This document shows, piece after piece, positions 26,483-35,200 of a DNA stretch of 64,000 bases. This DNA comes from TMP-7 sp038322675. GTDB taxonomy: Bacteria; Acidobacteriota; Terriglobia; Bryobacterales; Bryobacteraceae. Under the pieces are notes generated by a model. It did no database searches. It was not told the origin of the DNA and saw only the letters and a program-made list of their open reading frames with translations. Every line of letters begins with the position of its first letter. Position 1 is the first letter of the stretch. The stretch is from the NCBI GenBank assembly GCA_038322675.1, contig JBBQGE010000008.1, positions 1 to 64,000 on the forward strand, written 5' to 3'. The position numbers and the translations under genes are program-made.

Positions 26483-26653
26483 CTACGCCTGCTTCTTGTC
26501 GTCGACGCTCTCGTCGCCCTTCAAGGAACTCTTGAAGTTGCGAATGCCCTCTCCTAGACCTTTAGCCACCTCGGGAATCTTCTTTCCGCCAAAAAGCAGA
26601 ACAGCGACTGCCAGGATGATCAAAAGCTCAGGCAGGCCAATAGACCTCAACAT
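26483..26653 (-). CDS. tatA: Sec-independent translocase subunit TatA
   Basis: A 56-aa TatA from ATG 26653, chosen for the GAAGGAGG ribosome binding site directly upstream. The N-terminal membrane helix is LPELLIILAVAVLLFGGKKI, then the amphipathic helix PEVAKGLGEGIRNFKSSL and a charged tail. TatA oligomers form the protein-conducting part of the twin-arginine translocase. It is separate from tatB and tatC (about 3 kb away). Confidence 0.93.
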   Translation of the reverse strand: MLRSIGLPELLIILAVAVLLFGGKKIPEVAKGLGEGIRNFKSSLKGDESVDDKKQA

Positions 26654-26806
26654 GCGGCCTCCTTCTCTCGAAAACCTTACACTTTCATTGTACGGGCGGG
26701 ATTTCCATGAACGCAAGTGATGGCGTGTCCCGAAAACAACAATTGAGACGACCCTTTCACCGGTGCTGCCAACATGAACTCGAACTGATAGTACTGCATC
26801 GAGGAA

Positions 26807-26882
26807 TGGTGGACGGCATGGGATTCGAACCCACGACCCCGGCGTTGCGAACGCCGTGCTCTCCCAGCTGAGCTAGCCGCCC
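26807..26882 (-). tRNA. tRNA-Ala (anticodon CGC)
   Basis: On the minus strand the 76-nt sequence folds as a canonical cloverleaf: acceptor GGGCGGC/GCCGTCC, D-arm GCTC-AGCTGGGA-GAGC, anticodon stem CGGCG/CGCCG with loop TTCGCAA (anticodon CGC), and T-arm GTGGG-TTCGAAT-CCCAT. CCA is encoded. It should read the alanine codon GCG. Confidence 0.95.
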
Positions 26883-26941
26883 ACTTGGATTGTCTGACAC
26901 CCTAAATATATCACGAGTGTGACAGTCCCCAACGTCATTCG

Positions 26942-27505
26942 CTACTTCGACCGCCGCCTACGCGCCAAAGCCAGCCCCAGCAATCCAACTCCCATCAGCC
27001 CGACGCTGGCCGGTTCCGGGACCACGAAACCTCGGATCTCCCCGCCCGGATAAACCGAATTGTGAATGTTCACGTACGCATGGCCGCTGGCGATCCCCGC
27101 CAGCAGAGCCGCTTCCGCGCCGGCCGCCGTCCCGCCACCGGCACCGTTGAGGAACGCCGACGTATAGACCGCCGAATTCAGGAGATCGAACGAGTTCGAA
27201 TACGTTCCCGAAAGCGTTGCAGGAAACCCGGTGAACCCGACCGCCACACCCGTATTCGTTCCCGGTGCCGTGCAGCAATGAATATGAGCCGCGGCGGGAA
27301 CACCGCCCGTCAGGTTTTGCCAACTCACGTCCACAAGCAGCAGGTTGCCATCGAGCCAAATTGATGCGTAGCCGCTGGCGGTTGAGGGATTCGAGGGAAC
27401 CTCATTGCTGCCCAGCAATTGCGCCGACCCGAGACCGATGGGGCCAGCGTGAATAAGCGCCGTGGACAGGAGGCACAACACTCCTGTCAGCACAAAACGT
27501 CGCAT
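26942..27505 (-). CDS. CHRD domain protein with PEP-CTERM sorting signal
   Basis: A 187-aa exported protein. Residues 1-20 are a signal peptide (RRFVLTGVLCLLSTALIHA). The middle is a CHRD domain (SNEVPSNPSTASGYASIWL, HIHCCTAPGTN, AYVNIHNSVYPGGEIRG). The C-terminus is a PEP-CTERM tail: VPEPASVGLMGVGLLGLAL followed by RRRR, which anchors exosortase/archaeosortase-type processing. Function is extracellular, perhaps in exopolysaccharide-associated matrix. Two glycosyltransferase clusters nearby are consistent with an exosortase-dependent surface system, though the exosortase itself is not in this window. Confidence 0.88.
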   Translation of the reverse strand: MRRFVLTGVLCLLSTALIHAGPIGLGSAQLLGSNEVPSNPSTASGYASIWLDGNLLLVDVSWQNLTGGVPAAAHIHCCTAPGTNTGVAVGFTGFPATLSGTYSNSFDLLNSAVYTSAFLNGAGGGTAAGAEAALLAGIASGHAYVNIHNSVYPGGEIRGFVVPEPASVGLMGVGLLGLALARRRRSK

Positions 27506-27601
27506 GAATCCTCCGAACCAGGGGTAATTACGGATGCCCCGAGGTTTCCGCTAGTATACGCTATTCCGTCTGCAAACTGCGGGCTACAATGAAAAATCGC
27601 C

Positions 27602-28273
27602 ATGAACGAACCGGACATTCTCCAGAAGATGCAACAGGACTGGGACGAACGCGCGAAAGAGAATGCGCGCCACTATGTGGAGAACTCGCAGGAGCAGTGG
27701 ACGGATGAGGAGTTCTTCGCGTCCGGGTGGCGGACCCTCGAGGGCGAGATCCTGAACGACATGACGAACATCTGCCAGGGGAGTGATCCGAAGCAGATGA
27801 AAGTGCTTGAGATCGGGTGCGGGGCGGGCCGGGTGACCCGGCCACTGTCGGAGGTGTTCGGCGAAGTCCATGCCGTCGATATCAGCGGCGAGATGGTGCG
27901 CCATGCCAAACTCGCGCTCAGCGGCCGGCCGAATGCTTTCGTGTATCAGAACAACGGAATGGACCTGGCCGTTCTGCCCGATGGTCTGACGTTCGACTTT
28001 GCATTCTCTGCGATCGTCTTCCAGCACATTCCCAGCCGGGAGGTGATCGAGAGTTATGTTCGCGAAGTGGGACTGCGATTGCGTCCTGGAAGGCTGTTCA
28101 AGTTCCAGGTTCAAGGCGGCCTGGATGTCGAGTCGAGGCCGTTGGACACCTGGCTTGGCGTACCGTTCTCAGACCGGCAAGCGGTGGAGATGGCCTATCG
28201 CTGCGGTTTCGAACCCCGATACCGGCACGGCGCGGGCGAGCAATACTTCTGGCTTTGGTTCTTCAGGAAGTGA
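27602..28273 (+). CDS. Class I SAM-dependent methyltransferase
   Basis: A 223-aa Rossmann methyltransferase. Motif I is VLEIGCGAGRVTRPLSEVFG; the acidic end of strand 2 is VHAVDISGEMV; motif IV region is FDFAFSAIVFQHIPS. It transfers methyl from SAM to an unidentified small molecule or lipid. It stands alone between two leftward genes; its 3' end overlaps the convergent small gene by 11 nt. Confidence 0.85.
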   Translation: MNEPDILQKMQQDWDERAKENARHYVENSQEQWTDEEFFASGWRTLEGEILNDMTNICQGSDPKQMKVLEIGCGAGRVTRPLSEVFGEVHAVDISGEMVRHAKLALSGRPNAFVYQNNGMDLAVLPDGLTFDFAFSAIVFQHIPSREVIESYVREVGLRLRPGRLFKFQVQGGLDVESRPLDTWLGVPFSDRQAVEMAYRCGFEPRYRHGAGEQYFWLWFFRK

Positions 28274-28547
28274 CCGGCTCAGAATCCTGCGACTCGTCTC
28301 GCGGGCCGGGTTCTTCTTTGGTCGCTTTCGCGGAACGCTTCGCCGCCCAATACCGCGCCATTCTTTCCGAGACCTCGCGCCGCTCCTCGGCACTCATCCC
28401 CTTGCGGCCACGCCGCTTGGGTTCGCGTTGGACTCTGATCTGCGAGGGAGAGTCACCAGATTCCACCATCGCCTCGAGCGATTCGATAATTCTGTCGATT
28501 CGCTGCTTCTCTTCCATGAGTTCGCGAATCGCCTTATAAAGATCCAC
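28263..28547 (-). CDS. Small coiled-coil protein with basic AT-hook-like segment
   Basis: A 94-aa protein. Residues 1-30 form a charged helix (LMEEKQRIDRIIESLEAMV), followed by a basic stretch (REPKRRGRKGMSAEERREV) with an RGRK core resembling an AT-hook, then a second helix (SERMARYWAAKRSAK). The arrangement suggests DNA or nucleoid binding. Similar short proteins occur in Acidobacteriota, but no function is known. Overlaps the convergent methyltransferase by 11 nt. Confidence 0.6.
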   Translation of the reverse strand: MDLYKAIRELMEEKQRIDRIIESLEAMVESGDSPSQIRVQREPKRRGRKGMSAEERREVSERMARYWAAKRSAKATKEEPGPRDESQDSEPVTS

Positions 28548-28677
28548 AGACCGATTTCCCCGTGTTCAGTAAATTGAACTCCGGCACAGATGCAAATCCA
28601 TGCTCAGTCCTATCCGAATTACAATTATCCGCGCATTTCTGCCGATCCGGCGCAACGAATAGAGATGATCTGTACTG

Positions 28678-29763
28678 TTATCGTACTAGGAAGGGCCAGT
28701 GCGGTGCGAAGCTAAGCCCAAATTTGAGCGCCACCACCACCATAATCCCTACCAGCACCAACACGATCGGTAACAGCACGAGCATCACTTTCATCCATGG
28801 GAATCGACGGCCTTCGCGATGCAACACAAGGAGATAGCCCGCAAATACCCCGACGAAGAACAGGAGGCACATCGGCAATGCGAATAGCATCAAGTTAAAA
28901 ACGTCAGGCGTGGGAGTTACGATGGCGGCAATAATCACAATGGCCAAAATCGCGTACCGTGAATGCCGGATCAAGAACCCCGGCGTGACGATGTGGAGCA
29001 GAGTAAGGAAAAAGATCAGAACCGGTAACTCGAAAACGATTCCGATGCCCAGTGTCACGTTCACAAATAGGTCGAAATACTCGGTTACTGAAACGAGGGG
29101 CTGAATGTTGATATCGCGGCCGATGCCGAGCAGAAACTCCAGACCGTAGCGAAATGCCACAAAATATGCAAACAGGCCGCCCGCGATGAAGAGTCCCGCC
29201 GAGCAGATCACGAACGGCGCTGCCCATCGGCGTTCCCGTTTGTAGAGCCCGGGTGCGATGAAGGCCCAAACCTGATACAGAATCCACGGGGAGGCGAGGA
29301 AAATCGACGCCAGCATGGGCAGCTTCACCCATACCGTAGAGAACGTCTCCATCGGAGTAATCTGAGCCAACTTGGGCACGAATCCAAGATGGGTCAGCGC
29401 GATTGTCGCCGGTTCGCTGACGATCCTCCAAAGTTGATTCGCGAAAATGATGCTGACCACAAAAGCGATTCCCAGGCCCATCAGAGCCCTTATGATTCGC
29501 GATCGCAGTTCTTCCAAGTGCTGGAGGAATGACATGCGGAGCATGCCCTCATCGTCTGCGTCCTCCTCGTCCACCGGCGGGGGGGCGGGAGGAGGCAGTT
29601 TCGAGGATCCCGTCGAAGTGGCCAGCGCGCGCGACTCCGCGACCGTTTCGATCACGGAGCCGGACGCACTAGTGGTATGCGATCCGGCCTCAGTGGCCGG
29701 ACTGCTGATTTGAGACGCTTCGCCCTCTGGCGTCGGAACGCCCTTGTTGTCTTCCAACGACAC
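28678..29763 (-). CDS. tatC: Sec-independent translocase subunit TatC with long N-terminal extension
   Basis: A 361-aa TatC, larger than the usual ~250 aa because of a 70-residue disordered, Ser/Pro/Glu-rich N-tail. The family core starts MSFLQHLEELRSRIIRALMG, with the twin-arginine binding Glu region, and continues with six membrane helices and the loop MLASIFLASPWILYQVWAFI. TatC recognises twin-arginine signal peptides together with TatB. It is directly downstream of tatB (17 nt), forming a tatBC operon. Confidence 0.93.
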   Translation of the reverse strand: MSLEDNKGVPTPEGEASQISSPATEAGSHTTSASGSVIETVAESRALATSTGSSKLPPPAPPPVDEEDADDEGMLRMSFLQHLEELRSRIIRALMGLGIAFVVSIIFANQLWRIVSEPATIALTHLGFVPKLAQITPMETFSTVWVKLPMLASIFLASPWILYQVWAFIAPGLYKRERRWAAPFVICSAGLFIAGGLFAYFVAFRYGLEFLLGIGRDINIQPLVSVTEYFDLFVNVTLGIGIVFELPVLIFFLTLLHIVTPGFLIRHSRYAILAIVIIAAIVTPTPDVFNLMLFALPMCLLFFVGVFAGYLLVLHREGRRFPWMKVMLVLLPIVLVLVGIMVVVALKFGLSFAPHWPFLVR

Positions 29764-29780
29764 CCTCGAAAATGTGAGCT

Positions 29781-30293
29781 TTAGCTGTGCTGAGCCCCGT
29801 GGTCCTTCTCACCCTCCACGGCCGCGGGCGGCGTGGAATGAGTATCGGAATGTACGGGTTCGGTTGCGATTCCGTTCGCGGAGCTACGTGCTACCGTTCC
29901 CGGAACTGCCCCAGCGCCGTTTAAGGCCGGCGGCTCGCTCGTTTGTTCAGCGTCCTGACTTGCGGATGCGCTTACAGTGGTTGGATTCGTTGCGGTTGAA
30001 TCGGACGACTCGGAGCCATATGCCCCGTAGTCGTAGGGAGAATCATAGCCCGATTCGTAATGGCTATTGATATCACTCACGTAGCTGCTGGTGATTTCCT
30101 TCAGTGATTCGTTTTCCCGCTCCAGTGATTGCATCTCACGCTCGAACGTAGATTTCAGCTCGTTCGAAGCGCGACGGAATTCGGTGATCGCTTTGCCCAG
30201 CGTTCGCCCCAGTTCAGGCAACTTCTTAGGCCCAAACAGAACAAGGGCGACGATGAAAATGATCACCATTTCCTGCCAGCCCACCGGACCCAT
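29781..30293 (-). CDS. tatB: Sec-independent translocase subunit TatB (TatA/B family)
   Basis: A 170-aa protein. The membrane helix WQEMVIIFIVALVLFGPKKL with the following PELGRTLGKAITEFRR is the TatA/B signature. A helical segment (about 40-75) and a long disordered Ser/Thr/Ala-rich tail follow; the size and context before tatC favour TatB over TatA. It helps deliver folded substrates to TatC. The frame begins upstream at a divergent promoter shared with the PmoA-like gene. Confidence 0.85.
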   Translation of the reverse strand: MGPVGWQEMVIIFIVALVLFGPKKLPELGRTLGKAITEFRRASNELKSTFEREMQSLERENESLKEITSSYVSDINSHYESGYDSPYDYGAYGSESSDSTATNPTTVSASASQDAEQTSEPPALNGAGAVPGTVARSSANGIATEPVHSDTHSTPPAAVEGEKDHGAQHS

Positions 30294-30331
30294 TGCAGTA
30301 CCTCCAGTCTTATCCTAACAGCGCAAAGGGA

Positions 30332-30359
30332 CCAGCCGCCACATGGAATGTGCGGCTGG
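30332..30359. promoter_or_regulatory. Inverted repeat in the tatB / PmoA-like divergent gap
   Basis: CCAGCCGC and GCGGCTGG are perfect 8-bp arms around a 12-nt centre that itself contains ACA/TGT. It lies in the 84-bp gap between two divergent starts (tatB 30293, PmoA-like 30378), 18 nt before the latter. It may be an operator or an RNA hairpin in the rightward leader. Confidence 0.4.
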
Positions 30360-30377
30360 CGATACAGTATAGAGTTG

Positions 30378-31328
30378 ATGTCACGACCTACTCTCCTTCT
30401 CTGTCTCTCCGCGGCGCTGCTGCTGCCGCCGTCGTCAACCGCCCAAGTGCAGGTAACCCCGTCTAAAGACAAGATCTCCGTCAGCATCGGCGGCAAACCC
30501 TACGGCGATCTCTTCTTCGGCCCCGACGTCTGGAAGCCGTACTTCTATCCCCTGGAGTCCGCCAGTGGTAAGCAGGTGGTCCGGCACTTCCCCATGGACG
30601 CTACCGTGCCCGGCGAAAGCCACGATCATCCCCATCACCGCGGACTCTGGTTCGCTCATGGCGATGTTAACGGATACGATTTCTGGGGTTCCGACCCGCT
30701 CAACAAACCCAATCCCAAGTTCGGCCACACAGTGCTGGACAAGATCGTCAGCACCAAGAGCGGCAAGAAACAGGGATCGTTCACGGTCCGCCTCAACTGG
30801 AACGATCCGGACGGCAAGACGCTGGTAACAGAACAACGGACGCTGACGTTCCACGACGATCCGAAACTGCGGATCATCGACGTCGATGAGATCCTCACCG
30901 CGAAAGAGAAGGTGAACTTCGGCGACACCAAGGAGGGCACGTTCGGAGTACGGTTGGCGGCTCCTCTGAAAGAGACCAAGGGCGGACACATGGTAAACGC
31001 TCAAGGTGCCGAAGGCGAAAAGAGCGTATGGGGCAAGCAGTCCGAGTGGGTGGACTATTATGGCACCCTCGACGGTGAACCGATCGGCATCGCCATCTTC
31101 GACTCCCCGAAGAACCCGGGCCATCCCGTCCGCTGGCACTCGCGCGCGTACGGCCTGTTCGCCGCCAATCCGTTTGGGCTCTCGGATTTTGTCCACGACA
31201 AGTCGCAGCACTCCAACGTGAACCTGGAGCCGGGCCAGAAGATGCGGTTCCGTTATCGCGTCGTGATCCATCCGGGCGATGCCCAGAGCGCCAACATCGC
31301 GGAGATGTACAAGGACTGGGCGAAGTAG
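30378..31328 (+). CDS. PmoA-like family secreted protein
   Basis: A 316-aa exported protein from ATG 30378; residues 1-20 are a signal peptide (LLLCLSAALLLPPSSTAQ). The mature part resembles the 'methane oxygenase PmoA' family now grouped as DUF6807, with HDHPHHRGLWFAHGDVNG, GHTVLDKIVSTKSGKKQGS and WHSRAYGLFAANPFG as landmarks. The name is historical; methane oxidation is not implied, and a role in sugar or glycoside metabolism has been suggested for relatives. An RraA-like gene follows 13 nt later, so the two are co-transcribed. Confidence 0.8.
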   Translation: MSRPTLLLCLSAALLLPPSSTAQVQVTPSKDKISVSIGGKPYGDLFFGPDVWKPYFYPLESASGKQVVRHFPMDATVPGESHDHPHHRGLWFAHGDVNGYDFWGSDPLNKPNPKFGHTVLDKIVSTKSGKKQGSFTVRLNWNDPDGKTLVTEQRTLTFHDDPKLRIIDVDEILTAKEKVNFGDTKEGTFGVRLAAPLKETKGGHMVNAQGAEGEKSVWGKQSEWVDYYGTLDGEPIGIAIFDSPKNPGHPVRWHSRAYGLFAANPFGLSDFVHDKSQHSNVNLEPGQKMRFRYRVVIHPGDAQSANIAEMYKDWAK

Positions 31329-31341
31329 GCCAGGAGAGTCC

Positions 31342-32064
31342 ATGAGACGATCCGCAATCGTAGTTCCCGCCATCCTCGTGCCGGCCGCGGCCGTGTGGCT
31401 CTGGGCGCAGTCTCCGGCAAACACCATCGTCGATGGTTTCCGGCTCGTGGAGGTCGCATCGGTGGCAGACGCGCGCGAGCAGTTGTATGGCGAGCGCGCC
31501 CACATGAGTCACGACATGCGGCCTCTATTCCCGGCGAAATTCGCCGGTCCAGCCGTCACGGTGCTGATGAAGAAAGAAGAGCACAAGGAAGGCAGCGCGG
31601 CCTCGCAGGGCATGCTGGACGCGATCGATAACGCACCGGCTGGCTCGGTCTACGTAATCGTGCTGGAGGATGGCGTGGACACGGCGGGAATCGGCGCACT
31701 GATGGTGACGGCCATGAAGTTTCGCGGCCTGACTGGGGCGATTGTCGATGGCGGTGTTCGCGACACGCCCCAGATCCGGCGCCTTCAGTTTCCCGTCTTC
31801 AGCCGCGGCATCGTACCGTCCACTTCCGTGAACCATTACCGGTTCGCGGGAGTGAACGTGCCGGTGATGTGCGCGGGCGTGAAGGTCAACCCGGGTGACA
31901 TCATCGCAGCCGATGAAGACGGTGTGGTGGTGGTGCCGAAGGATCGCGCCGAGCCGATTCTCAAGAAGTCACAGGAGAACGACGACACGGAGCACCGCAT
32001 GCTGCCGTTCATCGAGAAGTACCGCTCCATCAGTGAGGCGGTGAAGAAGTTCGGCCGGATCTGA
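31342..32064 (+). CDS. RraA-like (HMG/CHA aldolase superfamily) exported protein
   Basis: A 240-aa protein from ATG 31342 (CAGGAG upstream). Unusually for the family it begins with an export signal (RRSAIVVPAILVPAAAVWLW). The core shows GMLDAIDNAPAGSVYVIVLE, MVTAMKFRGLTGAIVDGGVR with a DxxxxR-type metal/substrate motif, and GDIIAADEDGVVVVPKD. RraA homologues are either RNase E inhibitors or 4-hydroxy-4-methyl-2-oxoglutarate aldolases; an exported version is more likely an aldolase or lyase acting on a periplasmic carboxylate. It follows the PmoA-like gene by 13 nt. Confidence 0.8.
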   Translation: MRRSAIVVPAILVPAAAVWLWAQSPANTIVDGFRLVEVASVADAREQLYGERAHMSHDMRPLFPAKFAGPAVTVLMKKEEHKEGSAASQGMLDAIDNAPAGSVYVIVLEDGVDTAGIGALMVTAMKFRGLTGAIVDGGVRDTPQIRRLQFPVFSRGIVPSTSVNHYRFAGVNVPVMCAGVKVNPGDIIAADEDGVVVVPKDRAEPILKKSQENDDTEHRMLPFIEKYRSISEAVKKFGRI

Positions 32065-32092
32065 AAGCCTGTAAGCGAAAAAGCCCGCCCGG

Positions 32093-32109
32093 GAGGGCTC
32101 AAAGCGGGC
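32093..32109 (-). terminator. Hairpin with T-run, reading leftward
   Basis: GCCCGC (32093-32098) pairs with GCGGGC (32104-32109); on the minus strand the hairpin is followed by TTTTTCGC. A shorter overlapping hairpin AGCCC/GGGCT with T-run is also possible. It lies beyond the TonB receptor gene and just after the convergent RraA-like stop. Confidence 0.55.
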
Positions 32110-32173
32110 GACAGGAGTCTTTTAGGAGAGCTTACGGCGAAACGTGGCGGGAGAAATTCGGGCGGAGAAAGAA

Positions 32174-32205
32174 GCCGCCCGGAAGGATCGCTCCCTCCGG
32201 GCGGC
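32174..32205 (-). terminator. Strong hairpin after TonB-receptor gene
   Basis: GCCGCCCGGA and TCCGGGCGGC are perfect 10-bp arms around a 12-nt loop. On the minus strand they are followed by TTCTTTCT. It begins 8 nt after the stop of the leftward TonB-dependent receptor, as expected for its transcription terminator. Confidence 0.75.
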
Positions 32206-32212
32206 CGGTTGA

Positions 32213-35200
32213 CTAGAAGTAGAAACGAAGCGAAAGCTGCAGGTTGCGGGCGTCGTTGTTTTTGCCCGTGATCTTGCCGAACGTTCCGCTATTGGTCGGA
32301 TCGTATCCCGGACCGTTCCAGTTCGGATGGTTGAAGGCGTCGAATGCCTCCGCACGGAACTGGAAGCCGGTCCGCTCATTGATCGCAAACTTCTTGAACA
32401 GACCCAGATTCCAGTTGTTGAAACCGGGGCCGTAGATCAGGTTGCGAAGACCGGTCTGGCTGACGAAAGTGCCCTTGGCCGGCGCGGCGAACAGCGGAGT
32501 GCCGTCAGAGGCAGTGGTCTGGAACCAGTAACTGGCTTCGCTGGTGCCGTTGTGCGCCATCTGTTTGGAGTAGTTGATGTCACCCCCGGCGTACGACCAC
32601 AACTGGCCCAGACACGACATGCTGCCGTCCTGGCCAACACCCGCGTAGTCGTTACCCTTGCCGACGCTGCACGGTGTGCCCGTTTGCGCCTGGAAGATTC
32701 CGCTGACCTGCCATCCGCCGACGACCTTGCCCATCAGGCTGCTTTGGCCACGGAAGAACGGCAGTTCATACATGAAATTGAGGATGAGGATGTGCCGCAC
32801 ATCATAATCCGACGGGCCCCAGAGATTCGAGGCGTCGTACGTGTTTGGAATGATGTCGCGGTTGCCCGAACCGCTGTCGTTGCTCTTGCCGAACGTGTAG
32901 GCAAGTCCGAACAGGAGTCCCTTCGAGAAGCGGCGGTTCCAGGCGACCTGAAGCGAATTGTACATCGAGCTGGCGACGTTGTCGGTCTCGCGAACCGAGT
33001 TGTAGCCGGCATAGGGACGCAGCGCATCGAGGTTTACACCCGGATTCGCCGCCACCACCGCCGGTGTCGGCTGGTTGATGTTTGCCTCGCGCTGCAAGTG
33101 CAGACCACGGCGGCCGACATAGCCAACGCTAAGCACCGAGTTCAGGAAGAATTCCCGCTCCGCAGTGAAGTTCCAGTTCCAGGCCGACGGATTTTTGAAG
33201 TCGCGGCTCTGGGTGGTAACCGTCAGAGGCAGCAGGTTCGTCGAGGTTCCGCCGGGATTATCGACGTTGCCGAACGAAACGTTGGCGGTCGGCTGGAACG
33301 GCGGATTGCCGCCCAGGAAGACCGAATCGCTGACGCCCAGACGCGTGAAGTACTCGCCGCCGCCCATGCGGAGGACGGTCTTTTCATTCATCTGGTAAGC
33401 GATCCCAAGGCGTGGCTGAATCTGTCCCCACTGAATGTTCGAATAGTAGTTGGGATACGAGCCACCGCGGAACAGGTAAGCGTACTGCGGATCGTTCGCT
33501 TCGGGGAAACGGCCCTTGGCCGAATCCGGCCAGTCGGTCCCTGGAATCACCATGCCGTTGTAGCGGTCACCCGAACCAGGAATGATCTTGCCGGTTTTCG
33601 GATCTACCTTGACGGCCTTGGCTGGATCATAGAGCGTCGGATCGAACACAATCATGTTCCCCCACAGCGCGTGGTAGGGAACGATAACCGTATAACGGGC
33701 TCCGTAGTTGATGGTCAGTTTCTGATTCACCTTCCACGAATCCTGCACGAAGGGCTCGTAGGAACTACCGCGGAACACCGTGTAGGCGCGCTGTCCCAGT
33801 TCGGAGTAGCTGTCGAACAGACCCATGGCGACATTCGCGATCGCGTTACCCGAGGACGGGAAGCCAGACCGGGTATCGGTGAACGCGAACTGCCCGTTCT
33901 GGTTATTCGTGCAAGTGGGGCAGGCGCTCACGTTGATTTCGTCGTTGTCGTTTTCACCCGATCGCTCGAAGTAGAACCCGAACTTTAAGGTGTGCGATCC
34001 CTTGACCCAGGTCAAGCTGTCGGACAACGTGTAGATCGGACCAGCGGAGTGGGACGGATATGGTCCGCCGTTCAACCCGTTCAGACCGGTGATGTTCGCG
34101 GTCGGAATACGGGTCGGGATCAGCTTACCCTCCGGGAAGATGTACGGATAGTTGATGCCCGCCGTGGTGCGGTTGAAGTAGTTGGGCGTGTCCACCGGGA
34201 TGTAAACGTCATCGAGGCTGACCGTCGCCATCGCTTCGTTCACCAGCGTCGGACCGAGGGTCCAAACATAGTTGAGCGAATTGGTCTGGTTCGGACGATC
34301 GAAGAACTTCGGCGTGCGGCCCGGTGTCGCATCCAGCGGCTGATATTCCCAGAACGAGTAGTTGTTCCGGCGGAACTGCAGTCGCTGCGTATCGGTCAGG
34401 TTCATGTCCACCGACAGCGTGTCTTTGCGCTGATTCTGCGGGTGCAGCGCCGTCAGGTACATGTTGTTGGTGCCGTTGATGAACGTGGTGAGGTTCACAT
34501 CCGGGTACGCCTTCAAAATGCCCAGTCCGTTCGGGCTCAGCAGGGTTGTTGGGATGATGTTTCCCGGGATCGCCTGGCCGGTGGTCGGGTCCTTGAGCTG
34601 ATAGACCTTACCAAGGATGTTCTGCGGCCCCACGGTCAGCAGTTCGCTGAAATTCCCCTGCCGCATTAGATTCGTCGGCACCGTCCAGCTTGCGCTGTCC
34701 GTGTAGCGGTATTTCACCCATTCCTGGGCCCAATACCAGAAGAACTTGTTCTTGTCCTTGTTGAACTTGCCGGGGATGTAGAACGGGCCGCCAACGTTGT
34801 AGCCATATTGGTTGTAGCGGAACGGCGGAACGGCGGCTTGGCCCGGCGTGTGGTTGCGGGTCCAGGTGTTGGCGTTGAGCGCGTTGTTTCGGAAGTATTC
34901 GTACAGCGCACCGTGGAAATCGCTGGAACCGGACCGGGTGAGAATTCGGATCTGGGCGCCCGAAGTGCGGCCGTATTCCGGCGCGTACGACGCCGTGAGG
35001 ATCTGCACTTCCGACGTGGAGTCCACGTCAGCCGATCCCAGGCTGGTACCGTTCGAACGGGTTCGAGTCGCCGGAGCGCCGTCATACGTGATCAGGTTTT
35101 CCTGGTTGCGCGAACCGTTGAAGTTCGACGGACCCTGGTTGAACGCGAAGCTCAGACCAGCCAGGTTGCCGCCGCGCGCGCCGGGAACCAGCGACGCGAG

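Noticed and set aside
32327..34669. Long plus-strand frames opposite the TonB receptor
   Set aside because: Antisense shadow of a clear outer-membrane receptor; no recognisable domain.
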